Positions 36,298 to 48,900 of a stretch of 64,000 bases of DNA are shown here, piece by piece. Both the position numbers and the translations under genes were made by a program. This DNA is from Saccoglossus kowalevskii (taxonomy: Eukaryota > Hemichordata > Enteropneusta > Harrimaniidae). Position 1 is the stretch's first letter. Each line of letters starts with the position of its first letter. Under the pieces are notes generated by a model. That model did not search any database, had not been told where the DNA came from, and saw only the letters and a program-made list of their open reading frames with translations. The DNA lies in NCBI RefSeq assembly GCF_000003605.2, contig NW_003122908.1, positions 202,691 through 266,690 on the forward strand. Direction: 5' to 3'.

Positions 36298-37863
36298 CGA
36301 ATAAACAAGGTTGTTAGAATTATAGTTACATGTTGTTCACAATAATTATTAATCGATGGATTAACCTTTAATTAGACAATTCGGGTTAACGGGACTGGCT
36401 AAAACACTGTTCTATCATTCATTCATTTTATTTCATTTCATTCCAGTGTAGCCTACTTAAGTTTTAACGAATGAGTTTGGCCATGGGTCAAATAATATGT
36501 AATATTTTGAATTGGTCTAACTGTCACAGCCTTGTGATACTGGTCACGTGACTGGGTCATACAGGCAGTCAAACTAATTTAAACGTGTTAGTTATGGCTG
36601 TAAGAAGACCGAGCCTCTGGGTTAGATATGCGGAAAACACTGCTACACGATTAAACAGATAATCAAAATCGATGAGTATATCGAGTCAAGTGTGTGCTTC
36701 ACGGGCGACAACAAATGTACGCCCCCAAGCATTAAAAAACAGAAGAAAAAAAAACAATTTCCGGTTCGCATGTGTCATGGGAGAGAGCTCTCATGAGTTG
36801 ATTGATTGCGAAGCTCTAGCAAGACATGCGTTTTTGGTGCCGCATGATAAAACTACTATGATAATCCGGTATGTTAGTGTACTCTTTAGTTACTCCACAG
36901 AATGGAACATCTGAAGGAAAAACCACACTTACAATTTGAGTTGTAGATTGTGAACAATTTTACCATCCGTTTTTTTCGATAACACCTTTAACGATGCAAT
37001 ATGGACGAAAAGATATTTTGTTTAATGTTGTTGGATATTCCATACTCTGGACGAAGTCGAATTTTCATTTATCATAACCTAAACGTGTTTGCATGACATA
37101 CAACAGTGTTCGTTAGCTGAAAAATAAGAACAAACAATGCGCATGTGCAGTGATTGTAACTGGCCGTACCAAAACAACCAGTGCGCATGCGTCATATGTA
37201 AATTTCATTGTTTCATTGAACGAATACTCATTGTGTTTACAAGAACAGCGTTTTCATTTCATGATAAAACATAATTTAATGTATCCATCGATATACATTA
37301 TCAAAGAAAAATACTAAAAATTCACAATCGCGTTCATATTGCAACTTTAAAATGTGTAGTAAATCATAAATCGCATGACAATGTTCATTGATTTATTATG
37401 TACAATCATAGAGCTATATTCCCGTCACATACCAAAATATCATGTTTTTCATGTGTGACGGTGACGTTTACTTAGGAACTTGTTCCAGTATTATTTTTCA
37501 AACAATTATATTTTTATAACAATCCCATAGAACACAACAAAAAAATTATGTTAAAGAAAAATAACAGTTTTTAACATTTTTTTAAAACCCAGATTTTTTA
37601 AATAATTCAGGACAACAATAAGTACCCCATCGTTATCAATATTAAATATTTATTAATTTCAGCCTGTCACCAGTCTATATTTCATGATGTGGCATATTAT
37701 CCCTGCTACAGGAATCTATTGTAAAAGGGTTATAATACTGCCAACCATTTTCTCGAAAATTAAGCTGATGCCATACATTTTTTAGTTTTGAGTTAATATC
37801 CTTATATTGACCTGAAGAACATTTTATTGCAAACTAGATAAATTCTGGGTAATATATGTTCAG

Positions 37864-38031
37864 TTAAAGCGGGCGACTGAGTCGTTACCTGCGCATGCGT
37901 CAGATGGCCATAGTGTGTCATTGTTTACAAACAAGCGTCTACCAATGAGCCTTTGCGTTTTAGCGTGTGTTGTTATCGTCGCTTGGGACTCAATTCCCAC
38001 GCGTGCGCAGGTGACGACCCTCCCGCTTTAA
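37864..38031 (+). mobile_element. MITE-1 copy D
   Basis: TTAAAGCGGGCGACTGAGTC at the left, GACCCTCCCGCTTTAA at the right, TTAA at both edges. It abuts the MITE-2-related block on its right and forms one end of the block duplicated at 51.03-51.53 kb. Confidence 0.92.
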
Positions 38032-38035
38032 GAGT

Positions 38036-38168
38036 AGGCTGCTATCCTGAAGCGACACAGTCGTCGCTCAGCGCATGTCGTGGAAACAATGTATTTTACT
38101 CGTGTTTCATAGGTCACTATGGGTCCCATATTATATCTAACGGAACGCGGAGCGATGATTGTGTGCAA
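38036..38168 (+). mobile_element. MITE-2-related block next to exon 1
   Basis: Contains ACAGTCGTCGCTCAGCGC, AACAATGTATTTTACTCGTG, CACTATGGGTCCCATAT and GGAACGCGGAGCGATGATTG in MITE-2 order. It starts about 20 bases into the intron, directly behind the exon 1 splice donor. Confidence 0.65.
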
Positions 38169-38187
38169 TAATTAAATATATACTCAC

Positions 38188-38596
38188 TTTCTACGACCTC
38201 GTTCACGGGTAGAATGTTGGTGAATTCTGACTCAATCTCATATGCAGGATATGCGCCTCCAATAGGGAAGCGCTCAGCCTCGTTCATATACTCCCATTTC
38301 CCCACATTATTAAAAGGGGGTTCTTTAATCGGTGGACCCGGATGAAGATTAATTTCAGGCGCCTCCTCTGGCCAATGTTCTTCTATGTATGTCTCGTAAT
38401 CGTCTACGCCCGTTTCTTCTAACTGGTCGTTTTCAAAAACACTTTCTTCCGACACTTCCTGCTCCTGCATTGCTTTCTCGACATATTCCAGGGCATCTAA
38501 CAATGCCTTTTGTTTTTCTAATTGTTTGTAATTAGCGTTGGCTTGGACAGAAAGTCCGACCGCCAGCAAAATTCCCAGCAACAACGTTGACGTCAT
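38188..38596 (-). CDS. Acidic secreted protein, coding exon 1 with signal peptide
   Basis: The start codon at 38596 opens MTSTLLLGILLAVGLSVQANA-type sequence: a short hydrophobic core ending in small residues, a clear signal peptide with likely cleavage after ANA (residue 21). Then follow a helical charged stretch (NYKQLEKQKALLDALEYVEK), an acidic stretch, a proline-containing linker (INLHPGPPIKEPPFNNVG) and KWEYMNEAERFPIGGAYPAY. The exon ends in phase 1 before GTGAGT. Exons at 35204, 28410 and 25355 continue the frame; total coding length is 1476 bases, 491 residues. No known family is recognised. A secreted, Cys-free, Glu/Asp-rich, probably calcium-binding or matrix/granule protein is the cautious reading. 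Confidence 0.87.
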
Positions 38597-38640
38597 TTCC
38601 GCTTCGGAAATCTACATACACGTAGCTAGAAGAGAATAAA
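38597..38640 (-). promoter_or_regulatory. 5' UTR segment and acceptor of an upstream non-coding exon
   Basis: In the minus direction a long T-rich tract followed by TATTCTCTTCTAG ends at 38626, 29 bases before the start codon. It has the form of a strong 3' splice site, so coding exon 1 probably follows an intron in the 5' UTR, and the promoter lies at a higher coordinate. The untranslated part of the exon would be 38597-38625. Confidence 0.6.
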
Positions 38641-40435
38641 AAAACAAAAAAAAAACGTTAGGCGTGTTACTATTTGGGTTGTGTTGGACTATGCGAACAT
38701 GCCTCTAACGGACGGTGCTTGATGTTCACGGTAAACCTAAATAAAGCAAAGACAGTCAGATTGCCATCATGTCTATTTGAACTCGTTGTCGGCATGGATA
38801 AAAGGGGTAATGTCGTCTACTATAAAAGTGCGCCACTGAAACAAACCAATCATGAAATATATTGATTGATTGAGAACAAAGTTTAATCTCTATTTTTTCA
38901 CATACGTCTATACTACCCAAATCGAAAGAGATGCATAGTAAGAAACGCATGCGTAGACGGACAAAATCCCGGCATTCAATCTGGGGTCGTTTTATGCGGG
39001 GATTCTTAGCATCCGTATACATATGACTAAGATCTATTTCGGTGTGTTGTCTGAACTTTCCAGTACGATACGAACAAGGTAATCTTCAGACACCCACAAA
39101 CATTATGAAGATGCCCGATACATATTTAATGACGTCACGTTAGACCGTGCCCTTGACAACCGCCACGGTAGAAAAGCCGATATAATAAATATGAAGCTCT
39201 AACATTCGAGTTGATCGGAACAGCATCGTGTATGACGTCATACGACACTCAGTTTGACCCCCCGTGTCAGAATCGTGCAGAAAGTATGAGTACGGTCTCC
39301 CGCCCAGAATAGTGTAAGCACTCATTCTATTATTATTACGTAATGTAAGGTACATATGAGAAGAATATTGAGAGTTGACGAAATAATTACACCCGGCTAC
39401 GTAATGAAACTGTATTGTGTACGATTTATAACGAGTCTAATTAGATTGGAATCAAATCAGCTGCGCCGGACTGATGTACCCGTGCGTGCTACGTAACAAG
39501 GCGAGTACATAAAGGTTGATTAACTACATCTGCAATCGAGGGCTGTATGTACCATCAATTAATGTCTAGAGATGTTCTTTAGTCATTATTGTCATTTGTA
39601 TAGTAACGATATATTTAAATGGAATTAGAACGAGGATATATTCTCCAGAAAGTGCACATACTGGGATGATTTCATTGTAGTTGTATTAACTGCCGATCCA
39701 CCGCCACCCGTTAAACACATTTTAGTACAACTGGTTATATTCACCGTACTAAGTTATCCGTTTTGTAAAGGGGCGTCGGCGCTGCATTGCACTACGTTAC
39801 GCTCCGTTTGTGTTCTATGGTACATGTACATTCTGTGACTTCTTTCTTGTGCACTCACATCGCTACAATCTCCACTGGCCAGCACCAGCAGTACGTCGCA
39901 TCCTCCGTAATAACATTCAGAGCTGGTCGGTAAGGCTTACTCTTGAAACCTTAATCTTTCACGTCAATTGCAGGATTCGTGCCGCATAGATGACTATTGA
40001 AGTTTGTCATACGACAAAGAACGTCGGGCGGCTTGTTTTAATCTAACGATTGTCGTAACAAAACTGATGTCGCAATTTAAAACGAGGCTTTTGAAACCCC
40101 TTGATATAGGGCCACACTCGAGGCATACACGTGTTGCACTCAGTAATACAAATCCTCGTTATCAGACCAGATCATCCGAAATTAGCTCGAAGATATAATG
40201 TCGGGTTTTGTATCTTACTTCCTAGAACTGCCAAGAATAAAACACGATGACACGATGTATGATTCGCCTCTTCTAAACGCAATAACACCGGTATTTAGTC
40301 ACCTTTCACAAAGTTCATTTAAATAATCAATTAGGTAAAACCGAAACACGTACATACACAAATCACGCCAAAAGCATGTATTGCGCCACAGGCGTATCAA
40401 TGCGCAAGGTGCGTATAGCGGAGACAGGTATGCGT

Positions 40436-40621
40436 AGCGGCATTTACACCAAAGTAGCACCATTCCGTTTGGCGCCACTGAGGGTATTTTAGAATAATGA
40501 TAAAATAATTCTTCAGACCGATAATAAAATAGCGGCATTTACACCAAAGTAGCACCATTCCGTTTGGCGCCACTGAGGGTATTTTAGAATAATGATAAAA
40601 TAATTCTTCAGACCGATAATA
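40436..40621. repeat. Exact tandem duplication, 95-bp unit
   Basis: The unit beginning AGCGGCATTTACACCAAAGT at 40436 repeats at 40531 with no differences that I can see through GACCGATAATA. Two copies only. It is either a very recent duplication or an assembly stutter. Confidence 0.93.
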
Positions 40622-43047
40622 TGGGCACCTCGCCTGCGGCTCATACTACGACATGTTGCGCATAATCACCTCGCGCGGCCATAATGGCGCAATGTTAAAT
40701 TCATTATTTGTGTTGCCGACACACATTTGCCGAGTAATCATGATTTAATTGCTATCGTTTGTGGTAAAGTAGTAAGGATGACGCAATTATATGTTATTCC
40801 GTGTGCCTGATATTACGCATACTGGTTGCAATTTATCCATACGAGACTTATACCACAAAGTGATTCACTGGATGCTGATTGCGACGATGGTACCTTTATC
40901 ATAGCATTATGCGTCATCCCGATTTAGGTTGTGCACAGTTCTTGAGTATTTTGTTGCGTTCTCATCTCAGTGACCGACACGTAAATGTGAGACAATATCG
41001 ACTTGCATGATGATGGAGACTTTAGAAGAAGATGCCAGTGCAACCATAATGTCATCCTGAATTCAATTTATCTTTGCTTTCCTCGGCCACCGTATTCAAA
41101 GAAAGATGCTTGTTGCATACAAATTATAATAAAATTAACTCAATGCAGTGCTCGAATCTACTACGCCCGCCACAAACAAATATTGTCTAATATTTGGCTA
41201 TCGTTACGGTGTCAAAATATACATCCATCAAATGAAACAGACGCCCCCCTCCCTCAAGTCTATATCACGTCGTTAATATCATCTGGTTCCAGTTCTACGG
41301 AGAGGCGCGTGTGCGCATCATGTATTCATTCATTGGTTGAGTTCACACGTTATGGTTAGTGAGAATGCATATTTGAGTATCGTCTTTGCAAATATACCAT
41401 GTGATCACACACACCTGCGTTTCGAATTTTATCGACTCCGTTAATTTAGTGCTTTTGGCGATCTGAACAACGTGATTCAATACCACCATTCCAAGGTTCT
41501 TTTAATCATTTTTTTTCTCATACAACTCGAATTCATATCGCGGATGTGGCCTTTTAACGTCTCACATTAATGATATAATTTTATCGCGGCGTAATTGGCG
41601 TTCGTTATATGAAAATCACTGTAACGACCTGCGATTTGGGATATTGCAATTGACCAGACGTCATTCACTTTCAGGGTGAGTCAAGTTGAATAAAATATCA
41701 TGCTATATTCAGCCAGGCATCACTTTTCCCGTAGCCGCTCGATTCACGTATTCATCACTGCGACGGTTACTCATTTCAACCTCTCGATATTTCGATTTAT
41801 GAATGACCGGGTTGGCTAGTAATATTCCCCAGTGAACTCTATGAAATGTGAAGCTCGTGTACAACGGAGATTGAAAAACTGACAATTTAATTGGAGTGGA
41901 ATTGAAAAATTACTTTTTTTTAAAAGATATCATGATTTAACATTGGTGCTTATACGGCAATTTTCATTTTGAATGAACGGCGTGGATTAAAATCACATAA
42001 CGATGTACTGAATTAACTTTGCAGTAGCGTCAATTTCTCTAGCATATAGTGTATTGTACATCAAAAGAAAGGCTGGTGTTTTTCGATTATTGTTACGGAA
42101 CCAATACTTGTATTGCGATATGAAACACGGCGTCCACACACAGTTACACACTTACGTGATGAAACCTGACACGGCGTAATACTCCAGCCTTTATTCGTTA
42201 CAAATTTGGCAGCATATGTTGTCAGGGATACACTTAATTGTAATTTGATATAATTATATCGCGTCTGTTGCTTCGAATGACAGGAGATTTGAGCCAGTAC
42301 ATCGCACAATGAACACGGGCTTACTCATGCAAATCCACGGACAAAGCGCTGAGTACACCGATGTGGTTTATTTTAATAAATTGATACCAAATATATTAAA
42401 TATTTCAACGCATATTAATACTTAGAAAGTCGAATTACTCTAGTATCAATAAATCCAAATAGGAATGTCATTCTCCTGTTATCAGTCTGTGTACGGAAGA
42501 GAATTAATTAAGTCAGCAGATCACGTAAAACCGAGATTTCGTTCGCCAGTTACTGAGATGCATGAAGATCACGATATATGCTTAGTACGATGGCTTTGAT
42601 TCAGTATCGATCGTTGGCAAGAGAAAGTATTTTAGGCCTACAGATGGTCGTTAGTCTCCATCGATTTACAGAAGATATGTTTAGGTGAGCCAAAATAAAA
42701 AGCAAAATACCGGGCCATTTGGTTGATGACTTGTACTTCGCACTCTACGCCGCCTAGAACCACTGATAGTCGTAGGATCGATGATGTCGAAAGGTCCGCG
42801 ATATTTATAATAGTTTTTCCCCGAGGAGACTGAGACCTCATAGTATTATTACATTGTCACCAAGTCACGTTTTTTTCTTTTTTTAATTTATGGGATGAGA
42901 TACACAGGACTTTCTATGTTTTGTTTTTATCTTGACATGCAAATAGAAAGGAGAAAACAGCAGTCCCAAATCTGTGGATATTTCTGTATTGATTTTTTTA
43001 TATTAGTTTAATCACCATTTATTCAATGGTCTGTGTTATAGAGTATG

Positions 43048-43074
43048 ACTCTCTCTCTCTCTCTTTCTCTCTCT
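43048..43074. repeat. (CT)n microsatellite
   Basis: CTCTCTCT run with a single TTT interruption. Confidence 0.85.
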
Positions 43075-46000
43075 TGCCTTATTCGCCACAGATAGTACCT
43101 CTACTGGAACTTGGGCTCGTTCAGTTTTAAGAGCGAATCTGATCCTTTAGTGGCATTTCGCATATGTGGATTAGATGCATGAAAGCAGAATGGTTTAGTT
43201 ACCATGTGCTTAGAATAGTTAAATGAACAAAATCCAAGACGTACGGCTGCGATGCCATCTCTTTGGAATTATGTTGATGGGGTCGCAAAAATAAAATACA
43301 ACGCATACCCCTCATAAAGTTGGCTGTATGATATAATCGCGTCGCCATGATGGGTCCCCTGAAAAAAAAAAACCGTTAACTTGTTTTTTTCAGGCAATCA
43401 AGTGACCAGTTTCCTCGTCGGCGCTGTGAGTCGCGTTGCCCAATGAAAACCCTGACATTTGCACATGCGCACAACCACATTTCACCTTAGCTTCGAACTA
43501 GAATGACATCTTGCTTTAGCTTGATGTGAAAAGTAAAAACATTTCCGCATATTGTACATCGCGCGAAGCGTTGAACCATGATCTGTGTCAATAAGCAATT
43601 CGTTCCTTTTCTTAAAATGCAGGACATTTTTGTTGACTTCTGTTACCATTATAGTTTACAGAAGAAGCGATTGTAGACACGTGGGCACACAAGTTACTCC
43701 AATATTATTCTCCACAAGGGTGTACATTATGACGTAATCTAAGCATCATATGATTTTATATATCGTAAACAGATACCATACAATCAAAGTCACCGGTACA
43801 AGCAGCCTACGATGGCAGTTGAGTGTATTTGAGAAGGTGGGCGTGAGTGGAATCGATAATCATCATGTCTATAAGTTGTTGTCTTGACGTAGGTATTTAC
43901 CCAAAGCCACACCAACACGTGACCGGAAGTCTAAGTAATAAACCGTATGACGACATTGCTCAAGAAGAACTACTTGTGAGTGGGTGAGAATGTAACAAAC
44001 ACGTAGAGGTGTACGTGCATATCGTACGCGCGTTCTATATTTAAACATACACATTTATAGACATTGTACAAGCTAGCATATTTTCTCACATTGCATCTAA
44101 ATGAATGTATTTTCAAACAGAACCAAGAAGGCCGACAAAAAGGTGCGACTGCATGAAGTAAATACATCTAATGCATTAAAATCACTTAAAATTTTTATGA
44201 ATCATAATATCTCTTTTGAATTCGTGGTTATAAATTTGGAGCTGCACAGGTTGCATTAGTCTTCTCACAATCTGCGCATTGAAACGCGGAGTCATTGAAA
44301 ATGTCCAGGTTGAATAATGCAATTGTGATCTATATGATTTTGCACATACCTTTCATGTAACATATTTATTTCGCTTATGAGTTCAAGCACCAAAACAAGT
44401 TTATACAAATTATTTCATTTTGTTTATTTTTACCTTGACAGGCTGTGTTAAATTATATTTGCTCTTTTGGTCAATGGTATATACAAGCCTTTTTTTGTAA
44501 TAAAATAAAATAAACATAAACGTCTTTACTTGATATTTAGAAAGAAGAAATCTTGTATATTTAGTCCGAAAATAAAATTAAAAAAAATAAATATGTAAAA
44601 ATGCGGAATTAAAATCATGGCGGGAACAAATAAGTGTAACATGTGAACCACAATTCTGAGATTATTAAACATACAAGTAGATGAACTCAGTATTAATAGT
44701 GCGTCTGTTTGCTATCCCCGTTATTTTGCAGGGAATACTGCACATTCAACTCAAATCTATACCAAAAATTCAATTTATTGAAATCACTGAATGTCCATAT
44801 TACGTGATATACGCGGAAATCTAGGCACAACGTCTGTAATGTGTATTCATTGAGTCTAGCGGGAAGTTGCGGAGTAATTGCGGCATACAACAGTAATTGT
44901 GCGGGTTTTTTTAATTGAATAGTTTAATAAGAGTTAGTGCAATTTAATATGAGAATAATAACAGTGCAATTTGGGCATCTGTGATGAGGAGAACCATGGG
45001 AAATTCAGTAAGAGAACGAAAGCCCGCGTGGTTTTGAGTGCTAGTATTCTCTCATCGAACGAGGTTGATTGTGTAGTTCCCTGTACTCAATCGATGCAAA
45101 ATATTTTTCAAAATCTGTTCAAATGGTTTATTTCGAGAATTTCGAGGTCATTAATGATCCTAATAGAGAGTACGTGAAAATCCTGCCTTTTTGGTTTAAT
45201 TGATGATTATATAGAATAATATAATACAATAAAAAGTATATTTATATTTTACTAATAACCTTTTCCAGAAACACGTTTCCACTTAATACATCTTGTTTCA
45301 GATGAAAATTCATCGTCACAAACTGTATTAGTAGTACGTGGAAAATCCTGTTTTTCCATATGTTTCCACAGCAATGTTTCGCGGCTGATGAATTGCAAAT
45401 ATTAATAATATGGCTGTGCGTGACGTTTGTGGCTGTAGCATAGCTACTTGTTAAATAATGGGATACGGACATGCGCAAAAAGAAGATGCGCAACATAAAA
45501 TAAGGATGAAGAGAAAATTACAACAAATGATGTGATAAATATCCAAGTTGCTAATTACATCCTGTAGAAAACCATCAATGTCAATATCTTACCCATTTAT
45601 AGTAGTAACGTGTACGGCAATAGAGTATGCTCTTTTCATTTTAAAAATTGTCATGGATGTCATGGCACACAGGCAGTATTGGAGCATCACATAACTACGA
45701 CACCAGTCCTGGTTTTAATTCTAGAAAATTACAATTCCATGCGAACAAATAGACACAAATGTGCTGATGCTCACTTAGAACCATGAGTGGTTTCTGAATC
45801 GGTGAACTCCGAGACTGGTTGCTTGGCAACGTCGGTTTGAATGCGATGGCTCGTTTTTTTTTTTTTTTTTTTTTTTTTAATTAGGTAATTAGTCATTTCT
45901 GACAAAGTCATGTGACATTTACCGTCATCCCTCTGCTGAAATTTGGAGCACATAACAATAATTGGTCATACAACAAGCCTACATCACCGAGAACTTGTTA

Positions 46001-47549
46001 TTGATGTAATTTGTGTTTTCATCTCAAGGCGGGGATTAGACGCATTCCTCGTTGATATTAGCATATCATTATCCGTACCGCCAACCAAAATGAACGTCTT
46101 TAGAAATAACATGCACTTCCTGTTCACTGTAAAGAAGTTTTCTGACTGTGTGGATCGATATGAATAGGGGTTATTAAGAAATGAGTACATTTTACAGTCG
46201 ACAGAAAATTTCATGTTTGTTAATATGATATTACTATTGCAAAATTTGTTTATTTTTAAGTGTATATCAGTGACAGAAAGGATAATTGCTGCAACTAGTG
46301 ACGTAAAAACAGAATCATCTTTCAGATATGATATTCCATTTCTTTTGTTGATTCCAATTTTCAGATTTGTCCCAAAGGCTTTACGTTTGATTGATTCTAG
46401 ATTGTTTATGCGTTTGAATAACTCACAAAATATCGGCAATCGAATGAACGTTTTCCAGACACCGTGCAAACGCTCACACGGTATATTTGGCGCAACGGAG
46501 TGTCCTCGTTATAATATATTTTCAGAGTTACTTACACGTAGCACTTTTCCTGTCGTTACATTGAAATGCGATACAAAAAATGTACGCTAATATCGCCACG
46601 GGTATCTGCTAAATATCTTGGTGTGTGCGGGAAGAACAATTCCGGACTTTTTCCCATCTTCCGATAATACAGGAAGCTAGAAACTACAGGGGCGTCAAAT
46701 GACGTCAAATTAGTCATCGTGTTTGTCTTGTTATCGGGCTGCTCTGCCCGTCATGGCACGACAACACATCGTTGTATACATTAACACACAACAGGGTATC
46801 CAGAATTAATCATATACTTAAAAACATAAATATTTAACCGAATATGTCTATGACATCCAAATAAACGTAGTTCAAACAACTTCAAGATTAACGCTTTATT
46901 TTCATATTTTTAATTGGTAAACTCTATATGAAAATCTCTGTAAATTTAGCATAACTACCACAGCTTACCTAAGTATAGAATCACTATATCAGGTCTATTC
47001 AATATTTGAGAAAGATGGCCCACGAACCCCTAATAAAAATTGTACGTGGTGGCTTCTTTGAGCTATTGACTTAAAGACCCCCTTTCCAATATTATATATT
47101 ATTAAACTCCTGCATTTTAATCGATATTCATCTAATTAGCATAATCTACAATGAGGACAGGTGATCGTGGAAACGTTTCAAGGTTTAGAACACATTGCTT
47201 TGAAAAAAAATGGGTCTTAAAACAGAGGATTATCTTTTTGTTTGAAATAAAGTATAACTATTACGATCGATATAGCAACATCGCATGGACTCCAAGATTA
47301 ACATACGCCGGCGCACAACGTCATCATTACGTAGGAAGGGGGCGTTGATGGGCTGTTTAATCAAGGGGTCAATAAACTGGAGCAAATACACATCCGATTT
47401 GTTATTTGATATACAAAATCTACAAAAAGCTCTTTGTCAGGTTTTCTGCACCTCACATAAGGGCATATATTTTTTTTAATATAATTTTTCCAGCAACAAA
47501 ATAACACTACGTCGTATCCTGTTTGTTCCAATAAAACTATAACGCCATT

Positions 47550-48150
47550 GTGTGGGAGGCAATGCATGCTGGGAGAATTTGTTCCGGAGGCAGCTGATCA
47601 GACCACATCTGTTGGCCGCGTGATATCCACTGGCAGCATGAGTATGATTTCCTCTGCCTCTCTCTCTGTCTGTTTGCCGCCGTAGACCGGTGTGCCGGGT
47701 ATTACCTGAGTTCGCGGTTGCCATGGCGACAGTAAAAGATCGGCGCACTAGAACCAATAAACGTCAAATGATCGTTATTATGTTCGTAATACAGATTAAC
47801 ATCAATGATTTTCTCCGTCGTCGACAATCGTGCATTGAATGGACGGCTTGCGTAAATAACGTCTGTGACGTGCGTGCAGTATCACTTTGGTGGGCGGGTG
47901 GCTCCGCGGTGAAAAAACACAGACAGACAGACACACACACACAAACAAACAAACAACAATAACAACATCAGCGTCGGAACTGCCACGCTTGGAAAGACTG
48001 AAAATAAAATGCCAGCAAATTGCAACTCCCTGTGGAGCAAGGAAATGATGTGAAGAATATAGAACAATAAGTAAATATGGCGGCGTAGACTAACAGAGAC
48101 GGAGCACGCCTGAGTATGGTGTCCGAAGCAAATTATCTCATCACTTTGAG
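47550..48150. promoter_or_regulatory. CpG-rich promoter-like region
   Basis: Locally higher CpG and GC than its surroundings, with a GC-box-like GGGCGGG (47892-47898) and AAATATGGCGGC (48073-48084), which matches the YY1-type promoter motif. On the minus strand CGAACTCAG-GTAATAC at about 47705 is a possible donor of a first exon. It could drive the minus-strand acidic-protein gene from afar or an unseen plus-strand gene. No TATA box stands out. Confidence 0.3.
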
Positions 48151-48709
48151 CACAGTCGTCATTAACTAGACTCAATAAAAGCAGACAGCATTATTTAAAC
48201 GTGATATAGAATTAGAATACAGAACGAGTCGAATCAAATCGCAGATATACGGTATACATTCTGGTTCATTATCAAATATAACAGGCCATTAATATCATTA
48301 ACATGTACTTTCCATAATACGTATACGCATAATTAGGCTTCGTCAAGAAGCACAGCGAGCACAAATTATATTCGAGGCCAGTCTATTGTCCGGTAAGCTA
48401 AAATTGATTCGCGTATATTTGATGCGTAGCTACAGAATTGAATTATTGTTTTAATGTCTTCGATACTACACAAATGAAAGTAAAAAGAACAGACGCGTAT
48501 ACAATTTTTAAAAATAAATTTCTCGGATTTTTTTTTTAGCCGAACGCGTCTTCAATATATTCATGGCTCCTTCTACTACACAATGAACTCTCCGTGGAAC
48601 CGTATACTTGCATGAAGCACGTATCTCACCTCAGACTGTCGATGCTTTTTGAGGGGAGAAAATAAAACAATACAGAATAAAATAAAATAAAAACGTTTGT
48701 GAAGATTAC

Positions 48710-48900
48710 CTGGAATGAGATGGAACAATCAACACCTTCCACACGTCGGTGAAATCGTGGTACTAAAACTGTCCAATGGTAGCAACTACCGGCTAAGCCC
48801 TAGCAAAGGCAACAGCAACAGCAGAAGATCCGTCAGCGCTTGCACATACTACTGACTCGATTCAGAGAGAGGCAAACTGACTTGTAACATCTTAGCATAC
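48710..48900 (-). other. Possible 5' non-coding exon
   Basis: A good minus-strand donor (CTCATTCCAG then GTAATC, GT at 48708-48709) lies at the end of a stretch of more balanced composition. If it spliced to the acceptor at 38626 it would be the 5' UTR exon of the acidic-protein gene. This rests on splice-site form only. Confidence 0.2.

Larger units (their letters stand above)
35205..38187 (-). other. Intron 1 of the acidic-protein gene (between coding exons 1 and 2)
   Basis: Intron of about 3 kb that starts (in gene direction) with GTGAGT, then MITE-2 and MITE-1 copies back to back, and has another MITE-1 just 100 bp before exon 2. A TA microsatellite lies at 36266-36293. No other exon was recognised. 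Confidence 0.7.

Noticed and set aside
45984-46590. Overlapping frames of 161 and 125 codons on opposite strands
   Set aside because: No recognisable motifs, no splice signals, and composition like the surrounding AT-rich DNA; mutual shadows by chance.
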